Assembly (NCBI RefSeq): GCF_000719475.1
Contig: NZ_JOGO01000067.1
Coordinates: forward strand, 1 to 32,318
Length of the DNA stretch: 32,318 nucleotides
Direction of reading: 5' to 3'
DNA from: Streptomyces sp. NRRL F-5630
Lineage (GTDB): Bacteria > Actinomycetota > Actinomycetes > Streptomycetales > Streptomycetaceae
In this document: piece by piece, positions 7,970-15,674 of the stretch
How positions within the stretch are numbered: position 1 is the stretch's first letter
How the letters are laid out: every line of letters begins with the position of its first letter
The notes under the pieces: model-generated
Databases searched by the model: none
The model's input: only the letters and a program-made list of their open reading frames with translations
Told to the model about the DNA's origin: nothing
Position numbers and translations under genes: made by a program

Positions 7970-9439
7970 TCATCGGCCCGCCTCCTCGACGTGCGCGGGT
8001 TCGTCCTCGGCCGGTTTGACGACCCGTACCCGCTCGGCCCTGTGGTGCTCCACCGACAGGACCGTGAACTCCCAGCCTTCCGCCCCCGCGTCCTCTTCGC
8101 CCAGCTCCACGACGTCCCCCGCCTCGGGGATGCGGCCCAGGCGGGTCGCGAGGAGGCCGGCGACCGTCTCGTAGGGGCCCTCGGGGGCGTGCAGGCCGAT
8201 GAGGCGGAGCTGGTCGAGGCGCAGGGAGCCGTCCGCCTCCCACGTCTCGCGGCCGTCGGCGGTCGGCGCCCCCGGCAGGAGGTCCTCGGTCTCCTCGGGG
8301 TCGTGCTCGTCGCGCACCTCGCCCACGACCTCCTCGACGATGTCCTCGACCGTGACGACGCCCGCCGTGCCCCCGTACTCGTCGATGACGACGGCCATCG
8401 TGCGCGCGGCGCGCATCCGGGCGAGGAGGGTGTCGGCGGGGAGCGAGTCGGGGACGAGGAGGGCGGGCGTGGCGAGGTCGGTGACGCGGGTACGGGCACG
8501 CGCGGCCGGTTCGAGGGCGAGGACGTCGCGGATGTGGACCGTGCCGAGCACGTCGTCCAGGTGCTCGCGGTAGACGGGGAAGCGGGAGAGCCCGGTCGCG
8601 TGCGCGAGGTTCGCCGCGTCGAGCGCGCTCGCCCCCTCGCCGAGGGCCTGGACCTCGACGCGCGGGGTCATGACGTTCTCGGCGGTGAGGTCGTTGAGGT
8701 GCAGGGTGCGGATGAACAGTTCGGCCGAGTCCGGTTCGAGCGCGCCCTCTGCGGCGGAGTGCCGTGCCAGCGCGACGAGTTCCTCGGGGCCGCGCACGGA
8801 GGCGAGTTCCTCGGTCGGTTCGAGGCCGAGGCGCCGGACGAAGAAGTTCGCGGTCGCGTTGAGGCTGTGGATGAAGAACCCGAAGAAGGCGGAGAAGCGG
8901 CGGTGCGGGCCCGCGACGGCGAGGGCGACGGGCACGGGCCGGGAGATCGCCCAGTTCTTGGGGACGAGTTCGCCGATGACCATGAGGACGACGGTGGAGA
9001 GGCCGACGCCGAGGATCGAGCCGATCGTCGAGGTGGCGCCGCGCGGCAGCCCGATCGCGGAGAGCGGGCCGTGGAGGAGTTCGGTGACGGCGGGCTCGGC
9101 GAGCATCCCGATGACCAGCGAGGTCACGGTGATGCCGAGCTGTGCCCCGGAGAGCTGGAAGGTGAGGGAGCGCACGGCGGCGAGCGCGCCCTCGGCGCCG
9201 CGTTCGCCCGCGTCCACGGCGCGCTCCAGGTCGGAGCGCTCGACGGTGGTGAGGGAGAACTCGGCGGCGACGAAGAGCGCGCAGGCGAGGATGAGGAGGG
9301 CGGCGACGAGGAGCTGCACGACGGCGATCACGCGGTCACCGCCGGGGGTGAGCGGGCAGGGCGCGGGCGGCGCGCGGGGCGCGGGCGGTGCGGACGGCTC
9401 GCGGGGCGCGGGCGGTGCGGACGGCTCGCGGGGGTTCAC
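7970..9439 (-). CDS. CNNM/CorC-type membrane protein (DUF21 + CBS pair + CorC_HlyC)
   Basis: The full-length partner of the 6898-7938 gene. It has a DUF21 membrane domain (EFSLTTVERSDLE, AQLGITVTSLVIG, IGELVPKNWAI), a CBS pair (VMTPRVEVQALGEG..., VVIDEYGGTAGVVTVEDIVEEVVGE) and a C-terminal CorC_HlyC domain (LDQLRLIGL... to TVLSVEHHRAERVRVVKP). The likely role is divalent-metal (Mg2+/Co2+) transport or efflux, with nucleotide sensing by the CBS domains. The start is uncertain. GTG 9439 has a good GAGGA site at 7 nt and gives 489 residues with a REPSAPPAP repeat leader. GTG 9331 gives 453 residues and the usual family N-terminus, IAVVQLLVAALL, but a weak ribosome site. Confidence 0.9.
   Translation of the reverse strand: MNPREPSAPPAPREPSAPPAPRAPPAPCPLTPGGDRVIAVVQLLVAALLILACALFVAAEFSLTTVERSDLERAVDAGERGAEGALAAVRSLTFQLSGAQLGITVTSLVIGMLAEPAVTELLHGPLSAIGLPRGATSTIGSILGVGLSTVVLMVIGELVPKNWAISRPVPVALAVAGPHRRFSAFFGFFIHSLNATANFFVRRLGLEPTEELASVRGPEELVALARHSAAEGALEPDSAELFIRTLHLNDLTAENVMTPRVEVQALGEGASALDAANLAHATGLSRFPVYREHLDDVLGTVHIRDVLALEPAARARTRVTDLATPALLVPDSLPADTLLARMRAARTMAVVIDEYGGTAGVVTVEDIVEEVVGEVRDEHDPEETEDLLPGAPTADGRETWEADGSLRLDQLRLIGLHAPEGPYETVAGLLATRLGRIPEAGDVVELGEEDAGAEGWEFTVLSVEHHRAERVRVVKPAEDEPAHVEEAGR
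9363..9434. repeat. 27-bp repeats at the N-terminus of the CNNM gene
   Basis: Two 27-bp copies (9381-9407 and 9408-9434) differ at one base, with an 18-bp shortened copy at 9363-9380. All lengths are multiples of three. Read with the CNNM gene they encode REPSAPPAP, REPSAPPAP, RAPPAP. Confidence 0.8.
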
Positions 9440-9485
9440 CCATCGGTCCTCGGGTTCCTTTCCTCGGGGCACACGGAAGCGGGGG

Positions 9486-9514
9486 GTGGGGCCCGGCGTG
9501 CTGCCGGGCCCCAC
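9486..9514. terminator. Strong hairpin after the alcohol dehydrogenase gene
   Basis: Perfect 12-bp arms (9486-9497 GTGGGGCCCGGC, and its complement at 9503-9514) flank a 5-nt loop. It lies 71 bp beyond the stop of the minus-strand dehydrogenase and separates it from the CNNM genes. The T-run (GGGTTTT) is on the plus-strand side. Confidence 0.65.
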
Positions 9515-9584
9515 GGGTTTTCCGCGACTCTACGACTGTCCCGTGACGCGCGCTCTACACGGGTGTCGTAGTGACAGGGCGCGC

Positions 9585-10640
9585 TCAGCCGTTCGGCAGG
9601 ATGACCGCGCGTCCCCGGACCTTCCCGTCGTGCAGCCGCTCGTACGCCCGCGGCGCCTCGTCGATCGTGTACGTCTCGATGTGGACGTCCACGGCCCCGG
9701 CGCGCGCGAGGTCGAAGGTCTCCCCCATCTCGGAGCGGCTGCCCCAGTACGGCGAGGTCACGACGGTCTCGTACGCCTGGAGCCCGAAGCCGACCTCCAG
9801 GCTGCCGCCGCCGATGCCGACGATCGTGACGTCGCCCTCGATCGTGGCGCAGGCGCCGGACGCCTTGACGGTCGGCGGGACGCCCACGAAGTCGAAGACG
9901 GCCTCGGCGCCCCTGCCCCCGGGGGTGAGCTTGCGGACGTTCTCGACGGCGTTCTCGTCGGAGAGGACGGCCTCGTGGGCGCCGACCTCCTTGGCCAGGC
10001 GCAGCTTCTCGTCGTTGACGTCGAGCGCGATGACGCGCGCGGGGGTCAGGGCGCGCAGGAGCTGGATGCCGACGTGGCCGAGCCCGCCGGTGCCGAAGAC
10101 GACGGCGGTCGAGCCGGGCACGAGCTTGGGCAGCGAGCGCTTGATGGCGTGGTACGGGGTGAGCCCCGCGTCCGTGAGCGGCACCGTCCTGACCGGGTCG
10201 AGGTCGCCGAGCGGCATGAGGTGCCGGGCGTCGTCCACGATCATGTACTCGGCGATCGCGCCCGGGTTGCCGAGTCCGGGCGGGTAGATACCGAGGCGGG
10301 CCGCTTCCAGGCAGTAGTTCTCCTTGCCCTGCTGGCACTTGGAGCAGCGCCCGCACCCCCACGGCCCGTACACCGCGACGGACTCGCCGACAGCGACGTT
10401 GCGCACCCCCTCCCCGAGCTTGTCGACCACGCCCGCGCCCTCGTGGCCGAGGGTGAGCGGCAGCGGGAACGGGAGCTGGTCGGCGCTCCAGCTCATGACG
10501 GCGATGTCGGAGTGGCAGACCCCCGCCGCCGTGACCTTGAGCCGGATCTCGCCGGGCTTCGGCTCGGGCTTCTCGATCTCGACGACCTCGGGGGCCGCGC
10601 CGACCGTGCGGTACTGGACCGCCTTCATCGTGTCCGCCAT
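9585..10640 (-). CDS. Zinc-dependent NAD(P) alcohol dehydrogenase
   Basis: This 351-residue medium-chain dehydrogenase would oxidise alcohols or reduce aldehydes with NAD(P). The catalytic-zinc ligands are C42 (GVCHSD) and H66/E67 (GHEGAG). The four structural-zinc cysteines are present in CGRCSKCQQGKENYC (C96, C99, C102, C110). The Rossmann motif is GTGGLGHVG (183-191), and the acidic residue in IALDVNDEK suggests NAD preference. The closest familiar type is the bacterial AdhP/arylalcohol-like group (NAD(P)-dependent alcohol dehydrogenase). ATG 10640 has AAGGAG at an ideal distance. The phosphatase gene upstream ends 30 bp away on the same strand, so co-transcription is possible. Confidence 0.94.
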   Translation of the reverse strand: MADTMKAVQYRTVGAAPEVVEIEKPEPKPGEIRLKVTAAGVCHSDIAVMSWSADQLPFPLPLTLGHEGAGVVDKLGEGVRNVAVGESVAVYGPWGCGRCSKCQQGKENYCLEAARLGIYPPGLGNPGAIAEYMIVDDARHLMPLGDLDPVRTVPLTDAGLTPYHAIKRSLPKLVPGSTAVVFGTGGLGHVGIQLLRALTPARVIALDVNDEKLRLAKEVGAHEAVLSDENAVENVRKLTPGGRGAEAVFDFVGVPPTVKASGACATIEGDVTIVGIGGGSLEVGFGLQAYETVVTSPYWGSRSEMGETFDLARAGAVDVHIETYTIDEAPRAYERLHDGKVRGRAVILPNG

Positions 10641-10670
10641 GAGGGAACTCCTTCGTCGCGGGATGGCGTG

Positions 10671-11984
10671 CTACGTGGGATTCCTCGCCGGTGGTGCGCT
10701 GGGGTCGGAGGGGCCCGGGGACGTCCGGGGCCCCGGCTCGTCCTCGCCGCGCGCCGGTGGATCGCGCGGGCCCTCGCCCCCGCCCGCGCGGCGCACGGCG
10801 AGGATCGTGGTGTCGTCGCCGAGCCGCCCGCCGGTGTACCGCAGCACCTCGTCCCGTACGAGGGCGACGAGCCTGATCGGTTTGACGAGCCCGGGGTCGG
10901 CGCCGACGCGTCTCCCGATCCGCTCCGCGAGCGGGAAGAACTCGCCCGTGGCGCCGCGCGCCTCGGTCACCCCGTCCGTCACGAGCAGCAGCGTCTCGTC
11001 GGCGGCCACGCGACAGCGCCGTACGACGAAGGGAGCGCGCACGAGGCCGCTGAGCCCGAGCGGGAGCATGGGATCGGTCGGGATCTCGCGCACTCCGCGC
11101 GGGCTCACGGCGAGCGGCACCTCGTGCCCGAAGTCGACCATCTCCAGCTCGTACGGCGTGGGGCGCGGGAAGTTGGCCGGGTCGGCCTGGGCCGCCTGGT
11201 CGAGGGGGTCGGCGTCGGACAAGGGCGGGAAGCCGAGGAGCGCGGCGGTCGCGAAGCGGTCCTCCTCGCCCGCCAGACCCATCACGGCGCTGTACGCCTG
11301 ATAGCGGCGCATCCGGGTCTCCAGGCGCTCGGCGACCACCGCGAGGTCGGCGGCGTGGAAGCCCCACTCACGGAAGGAGCCGAGGACGGCGGCTGCGGCG
11401 GTGACCGCGTTGAGGCCCTTGCCCTGGACGTCGCCGAGGATCACCCGGGTGCCGTACTGGGAGGGCTGGATGTCGTAGAAGTCGCCGCCGACCCGCGCGG
11501 TGGTGTCGGCGGCGAGGTAGATCGCGGCCTGCTCCACACCGGCCCAGTGCGGCGGCAGGGGCCGCAGCACGGTGGAACGGGTCGCCTCGGCGATGTCCTG
11601 GAGGTGGCCGACGTAGCGCGAGGCGCGCAACCGCAGCGCGCAGGCGGCGAGGGCGACGGCGCCGCCACCCACGACGAGGACGAAGTCGGGCCAGCCGGTG
11701 CGGTACTGCGCGGACCAGGCGAGGTTCATGAGCACGTAGGTGAGGGTGGAGAGCACCGCGAAGAAGGCGGTCGTCCACAGGCCGCACAGGGCCGCCGCGA
11801 TGCCGGGCACGACGATGATCCACGTGATCATCCGGAAGCCGCCGCCGGTCAGGAAGTCCAGCCCGACGACGAGCAGGAGCAGCGCGGCCGGTACGCACCA
11901 GGCGGCGCGGTGCCCGCGCAGCCGCAGCGGCTCCCCGCCCCACATGCGGGACGCGAGGGAGCGCAGCACCGGGCGAGAACTCAC
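10671..11984 (-). CDS. Membrane PP2C/SpoIIE-type protein phosphatase
   Basis: The product is about 437 residues. Three or four membrane segments occupy 28-118 (VPAALLLLVVGLDFL, MITWIIVVPGIAAAL, FFAVLSTLTYVLM, FVLVVGGGAVALAACAL). A SpoIIE/PP2C domain follows, with metal-binding GGDFYD (166-171), LGDVQGKG (183-190), LLVTDGVTEAR and GDDTTILAVRR near the end. Such proteins dephosphorylate anti-anti-sigma factors in partner-switching systems. No anti-sigma kinase or STAS gene is in this window. The 36-residue tail is Pro/Gly/Asp-rich. The start is placed at GTG 11984 (VSSRPVLRSLASRMWGG), with GGGTGGAG close by. A longer frame to 12134 would overlap the divergent gene and is disfavoured. Confidence 0.9.
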   Translation of the reverse strand: MSSRPVLRSLASRMWGGEPLRLRGHRAAWCVPAALLLLVVGLDFLTGGGFRMITWIIVVPGIAAALCGLWTTAFFAVLSTLTYVLMNLAWSAQYRTGWPDFVLVVGGGAVALAACALRLRASRYVGHLQDIAEATRSTVLRPLPPHWAGVEQAAIYLAADTTARVGGDFYDIQPSQYGTRVILGDVQGKGLNAVTAAAAVLGSFREWGFHAADLAVVAERLETRMRRYQAYSAVMGLAGEEDRFATAALLGFPPLSDADPLDQAAQADPANFPRPTPYELEMVDFGHEVPLAVSPRGVREIPTDPMLPLGLSGLVRAPFVVRRCRVAADETLLLVTDGVTEARGATGEFFPLAERIGRRVGADPGLVKPIRLVALVRDEVLRYTGGRLGDDTTILAVRRAGGGEGPRDPPARGEDEPGPRTSPGPSDPSAPPARNPT

Positions 11985-12091
11985 GTCTCCACCCAAACAC
12001 GGGCGGAGGGGGGCCGCCACGGGAGGCGATTCGGGTTGCCGCCCCGTGGCGGAGGAGGACTCTGGAGACAAGGACCGCAAAGGAGACAGCC

Positions 12092-12526
12092 ATGGCCCAT
12101 GTCGCCGCTCCCCCCGCCTCGAAGCCTCCCGCACCGGCGAAGCGCCACCGCCCGTCCCGCAGGATCACGCCGGTCACGGCGAGCAACGTCTTCTGGCTCG
12201 CGGCCGGCTACGGGCTCTGGGCCTCGGTGACGACGCGCCACGAGCACGGGGTGACCGGTTACAACGTGCTCTACGGGTGCGTCGCGGGCATCGTCTTCGG
12301 CCTCGTCTACCTCGCCCTGCGGCAGATCACCCCGGCGCTGCCGCGCGTGCGCCGCGCGCTCGTGTGGGGCGTCTTCTGGGGCGGCTCGATGGGGTACCTG
12401 CACAGCCTGTCGAACCCGACGATCCTGTGGTCCGTCTTCCTCGGCGTGTTCTTCGCGGCGGGCGCGTTCCTCATGGCCGTCTACCGCTTCCACACCCGCG
12501 AGGTCCCGACGGACGCCCACCTCTGA
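12092..12526 (+). CDS. Conserved small membrane protein, unknown function
   Basis: This 144-residue protein has a Pro/Ala/Lys-rich cytoplasmic N-terminus (1-30) and four hydrophobic segments: NVFWLAAGYGLWASV, YNVLYGCVAGIVFGLVYLAL, ALVWGVFWGGSMGYLHSL and ILWSVFLGVFFAAGAFLMAVY. I recognise it only as a Streptomyces-type conserved membrane protein. No enzymatic motif is visible. ATG 12092 has a strong AAAGGAGAC ribosome site. It diverges from the SpoIIE phosphatase gene over 107 bp and converges on the surface-protein gene with 26 bp between stops. Confidence 0.85.
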   Translation: MAHVAAPPASKPPAPAKRHRPSRRITPVTASNVFWLAAGYGLWASVTTRHEHGVTGYNVLYGCVAGIVFGLVYLALRQITPALPRVRRALVWGVFWGGSMGYLHSLSNPTILWSVFLGVFFAAGAFLMAVYRFHTREVPTDAHL

Positions 12527-12552
12527 GAGAGGCGGCGCCCGCCCGGCCCGGC

Positions 12553-13281
12553 TCAGTCCCGCAGCCGCCGCCGCACGAGCAGGAAGCCGAGACCGACCGC
12601 GCACAGCACCCCCGACACGACGGCGAGGAAGAGCCCCGCACCGGGCAACACGCCGTCCCCGGCCTCGGCGAACCGGCCGGACGGGGCGGGTGCGCTCGCG
12701 GAGGCGGATGTACTCACGGACGCGGGCCCGGATGCGCGGCTCCCCCCGGGGCCCGGCAGCCCCGCCCCCTTGCCGGCCACGGCCCCCGCCTCACTCCCCA
12801 CGCCCGCCGTGCTCGCCGTACCCGCCTCGCTCCCCGTACCCGCCTCGCTCCCCGGGCCCGCCTCGCCCCCCGCGCCCGTCGCGACCGGCCGGTTCGTCAC
12901 CACGCACCGCACCGTGTCCCCCGCCGCCACCGTGACCTTCCCGTCGCCGGTCGGCAGCGGGCCCGTGCGGCCCGCGCAGTGCCACAGTGTCGACGTGTAG
13001 CCGGGGTGACCGCCGTACTCGGTGAGCCGGTAGTCCCCGGGCGGGACCTCCACCCCGGTCACGGTGGTTGTGCCGTGGGTGCCCTCGATCTCCACGGGTC
13101 CGCGCGCGGCCACCGTCCACTCCTCCGGCCGCGCGGCCCCGCCCGGCCCGTCGGCGACGCGCTCGACGAGCGTGAGGGAGCCGGGGACCGGGGGCGGCGA
13201 GGCGGTCGCTGCGGCGGGCGCCGCGAGGCACAGCGCGGCGAGGAGGGCGCTCGTGCTCGTACCGGCAAGACGGTGGCGCAT
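12553..13281 (-). CDS. Secreted, possibly wall-anchored protein with a prealbumin-like domain
   Basis: The 242-residue product starts with a signal peptide (MRHRLAGTSTSALLAALCLAAPAAATA). An extracellular beta-rich domain follows (PGSLTLVERV...PPGDYRLTEYGGHPGYTSTLWHCAG...VAAGDTVRCVVTNRPV, about 30-130), resembling the SpaA/prealbumin-like folds of actinobacterial surface proteins. Next come a Gly/Ser/Glu/Ala repeat linker (GSEAGT units) and a C-terminal LPGAG, a hydrophobic segment (LFLAVVSGVLCAVGLGFLLV) and a basic tail RRRLRD. That last arrangement looks like a sortase signal, although LPGAG departs from LPxTG and abuts the membrane segment. ATG 13281 starts the signal peptide. The function is unknown, perhaps display or adhesion. 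Confidence 0.82.
   Translation of the reverse strand: MRHRLAGTSTSALLAALCLAAPAAATASPPPVPGSLTLVERVADGPGGAARPEEWTVAARGPVEIEGTHGTTTVTGVEVPPGDYRLTEYGGHPGYTSTLWHCAGRTGPLPTGDGKVTVAAGDTVRCVVTNRPVATGAGGEAGPGSEAGTGSEAGTASTAGVGSEAGAVAGKGAGLPGPGGSRASGPASVSTSASASAPAPSGRFAEAGDGVLPGAGLFLAVVSGVLCAVGLGFLLVRRRLRD
12782..12871. repeat. 18-bp repeats encoding a Gly-Ser-Glu-Ala linker
   Basis: Two identical 18-bp units at 12818-12835 and 12836-12853 (GTACCCGCCTCGCTCCCC), a variant at 12854-12871, and more diverged copies back to 12782. They lie in frame in the surface-protein gene and encode the GSEAGT-type linker. Confidence 0.75.
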
Positions 13282-13545
13282 GGGGGCATCCCGTCGGGGT
13301 CGGTGCAGGGGTGGCGGACGGCTGCGGCAGCAGATCATGCGGCAATCGCCCGATATGCCCATTGGCCCGGCCGGGGGCGTGTCCCCGCCGCGCCCGCGCC
13401 GCCTCCCCGTCGTGTCCCGGCCCGGTCCGCACCGTGTCCGTGTTCCTCACCCGTACGCCCGTGGGACTGGCGCGCGCGTGCGGGGGCGCGTTGCCTGGGT
13501 AGGTGCGGGACGTACGGATCTTGAAGGCGTGTGGGAGGCGGGGCG

Positions 13546-14436
13546 GTGGCGGAGGGCGAGGCGCGGGTGCGGGGGCGCGGGCGCGGTGCGGGGTACGTGG
13601 TGCGGGCCGTGCTCGCCGTGGTGCTCGCCGTGGCGGCCTGTGTGTGCGTACCGGCCGGGGCGCTCTCCGTGTGGGCGAAGTACGAGATCGGGGACACGGA
13701 CACCTTCGTGGAGGCCGTCTCGCCGCTCGGGTCGAACCGGGACGTGCGCGAGGCGGTCGCCGACGCGGTGACGGACGGGGTCATGCGGCAGGTCGATCTC
13801 GGGCCGCTCCAGGACCAGGGGCGGGAGTTCGTGCGGGAGGCGGCGGTCTCCTTCACGGGCTCGCCGGCGTTCCGCGACGCGTGGGACGCGGCGGCGCGCG
13901 GCGCGCACAGGGCGGTGCTCGACGCGCTGAGCGACCGCGAGTCGGGCGGGGACATCCGCATCGACCTGGGCCCGGTCACCAAGCAGGTCAAACAGCAGCT
14001 GATCGACAACCACGTCCCGTACGCGGACCGCATCCCGGACACGGACACGTCGATCACGTTCGTCGAGTCCCGCGAACTGGGCACGGCGCGCAAGGTGTTC
14101 CACGCCTTCGAGACGGCGGGGCCGTGGCCCGCGATCGCCGCGTTCGTCCTCGGCGGGGTCTCGGTCGCGCTCGCCCACCGCAGGCTCCGCGCCCTCGGGT
14201 TCCTGGCCTTCGGGGTCGCGCTCGCGGGCCTCGCCCTGCGCCTGGCGCTGATGGCGGGCCGGGACCGGACCCTGGACAGCATCCCCTCCGGCTTCTCCCG
14301 CCCGGCGGCGGGCGCGGGCTACGACGCCCTCACCCACGCCCTGACGACGGCCTCGTGGTGGCTGGTGGGGATCGGCTGCGCGGCGGGCGTGGCGAGCCTG
14401 GTGGCCTCGGCCGTCCGGGGCCGCCGCCACGCCTGA
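13546..14436 (+). CDS. Conserved integral membrane protein, unknown function
   Basis: This 296-residue protein has an N-terminal membrane segment (YVVRAVLAVVLAVAACVCVPAGALSVWA). A long, probably extracytoplasmic domain follows (YEIGDTDTFVEAVSPLGSNRDVREAVADAVTDGVM... to about 195), then three more segments (WPAIAAFVLGGVSVALA, LGFLAFGVALAGLALRLAL, WWLVGIGCAAGVASLVASAV). The family is common in Streptomyces but uncharacterised. GTG 13546 is chosen because GGGAGG (13533-13538) sits 7 nt upstream; the in-frame GTG at 13531 lacks such a site. It diverges from the surface-protein gene. The 3' end of the gene continues into a 37-bp repeat tract. Confidence 0.85.
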   Translation: MAEGEARVRGRGRGAGYVVRAVLAVVLAVAACVCVPAGALSVWAKYEIGDTDTFVEAVSPLGSNRDVREAVADAVTDGVMRQVDLGPLQDQGREFVREAAVSFTGSPAFRDAWDAAARGAHRAVLDALSDRESGGDIRIDLGPVTKQVKQQLIDNHVPYADRIPDTDTSITFVESRELGTARKVFHAFETAGPWPAIAAFVLGGVSVALAHRRLRALGFLAFGVALAGLALRLALMAGRDRTLDSIPSGFSRPAAGAGYDALTHALTTASWWLVGIGCAAGVASLVASAVRGRRHA

Positions 14437-14510
14437 CGGGCTCTCGGCCGCGCGAAGGCGCCGCCGCGCCTGGCGGGCTCTCGGCCGCGCGGGGCCGCCG
14501 CCGCGCCTGG
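14417..14510. repeat. 37-bp tandem repeat, 2.5 copies, between convergent genes
   Basis: Full units at 14437-14473 and 14474-14510 begin CGGGCTCTCGGCCGCGCG. A 20-bp half copy at 14417-14436 is the end of the membrane-protein gene, including its stop. The tract fills the gap to the GlxA-family gene and appears to have grown from the gene's own 3' end. Confidence 0.85.
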
Positions 14511-14536
14511 CGGCGGATCCCCTACGGCGGCGGGGC

Positions 14537-15496
14537 CTACTCCACCCGCACTCCGCCGAACGCCCGCCGGTACCCCTGCGGGCTGACTCCCGTCGTCCGC
14601 TTGAAGCGCTCCCGGAACGCCCCGGCCGAGCCGAAGCCGACCTGCTCCGCGATCCGCTCCACCGAGTACCCGGTCGTCTCCAGGAGGTGCTGCCCCCGCC
14701 GCACCCGCGCCCGGTGCAGCCACCGCAACGGTGTCGTCCCCGTCTGCTCCCGGAAGTGCCGGATCAGCGTCCGCGTGCTCGTCCCCGCCCGCCGCGCCAT
14801 CCGTTCCACGGTCATCTCCTCGTCGAGGTGCCCTTCGAGCCAGGTGAGCAGGGGCTCCAACTCGCCGCCCCGGGGCGGCGCTTTCAGGGGCGCGACGATG
14901 AACTGCGCCTGGCCGCCCTCCCGTTCGAGGGGCACCACGGAGAGTCGCGCCGCGTCGGCGGCGACGGCGGACCCGTAGTCCCGCCGTACGAGGTGCAGGC
15001 AGAGGTCGAGCCCGGCGGCGGCCCCGGCCGAGGTCAGGAACTGCCCGTTGTCGACGTGGAGGACGTCGGGATCGACCTCGACGGCCGGGTACGTCTCGGC
15101 GAGGAGTGCCGCCGCGGCCCAGTGCGTCGTGGCGCGCAGCCCGTCGAGCAGCCCGGTCGCGGCGAGCGGGAAGGCGCCGGTGCAGATCGAGGCGATCCGC
15201 GTCCCGCGCGCCGCCGCCTCGCGCAGCGCCTCCCGTACGGGGGCGGGCAGCGGGGCGAGTGGTGTCGTGGTGCCGGGCACGACGACGGTGTCGGCGGTGC
15301 GGAGCGCGTCGAGCCCGTGCGGGGCACGCAGCGTGAAGGCCCCGGTGGCCACCTCCTCGCCGGGCGACGGGGCGCAGACCACGACCCGGTACGCGTCCCG
15401 GCCGTCCGGGAGCCGCGTCCGCCCGAAGGTCTCGATGGGGACCGAGAGATCGAAGGGGACCACGTGGTCGAGGGCGAGGACGGCGACGGTATGCAT
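14537..15496 (-). CDS. GlxA-family transcriptional regulator (DJ-1/PfpI + AraC HTH)
   Basis: This 319-residue regulator has an N-terminal DJ-1/PfpI amidotransferase-like domain (1-195), with the nucleophile-elbow cysteine C105 in ASICTGAFPLAATGLLDG. A C-terminal AraC-type domain (about 215-315) has two helix-turn-helix units: MTVERMARRAGTSTRTLIRHFREQTGTTPLRWL, and YSVERIAEQVGFGSAGAFRERFKRTTGVSPQGYRR. Members control amine, amino acid or stress genes; the ligand here is unknown. ATG 15496 matches the family start (MHTVAVLALDHVVPFDLS). No ribosome site precedes it, but a TACGTT -10 element ends 6 nt before the ATG, which suggests a leaderless mRNA. It diverges from a small membrane-protein gene. 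Confidence 0.93.
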   Translation of the reverse strand: MHTVAVLALDHVVPFDLSVPIETFGRTRLPDGRDAYRVVVCAPSPGEEVATGAFTLRAPHGLDALRTADTVVVPGTTTPLAPLPAPVREALREAAARGTRIASICTGAFPLAATGLLDGLRATTHWAAAALLAETYPAVEVDPDVLHVDNGQFLTSAGAAAGLDLCLHLVRRDYGSAVAADAARLSVVPLEREGGQAQFIVAPLKAPPRGGELEPLLTWLEGHLDEEMTVERMARRAGTSTRTLIRHFREQTGTTPLRWLHRARVRRGQHLLETTGYSVERIAEQVGFGSAGAFRERFKRTTGVSPQGYRRAFGGVRVE

Positions 15497-15502
15497 GGCA
15501 CG

Positions 15503-15508
15503 AACGTA
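15503..15508 (-). promoter_or_regulatory. -10 element (TACGTT) of a leaderless GlxA-family mRNA
   Basis: TACGTT on the minus strand ends 6 nt before the ATG at 15496, which places the +1 at or next to the start codon. No purine-rich ribosome site lies between them. No clear -35 is visible. Confidence 0.4.
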
Positions 15509-15674
15509 CTGCGCCGCGCCGGGGGAATTCCTCCTCACCCGCCTTCCACGATGCGTGGTTCCCGCAGGTGAACGGCTTGATGAAGCCCCTTTCCCGTGTG
15601 TGGCGGAAAGTCGGCGAAGGGTGTCACTTTTGCCTCTGGGGCCGAGCGGCGGCCCCCCGTAGCGTCACCGTTCC

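Noticed and set aside
5131..8019. Long plus-strand open frame (962 codons) opposite the acyltransferase and CNNM genes
   Set aside because: The translation is Arg/Glu/Asp/His-rich with no domain. It is the expected antisense artefact of high-GC coding DNA; the minus-strand genes have clear families.
8670..12230. Long plus-strand open frame (1186 codons) opposite the CNNM, dehydrogenase and phosphatase genes
   Set aside because: Low-complexity antisense translation with no motif; all three real genes lie on the other strand.
15515..15540. GGAATT upstream of the GlxA-family gene considered as a sigma-R type -35
   Set aside because: The distance to GTT is about 21 bp rather than 18, so it does not fit.
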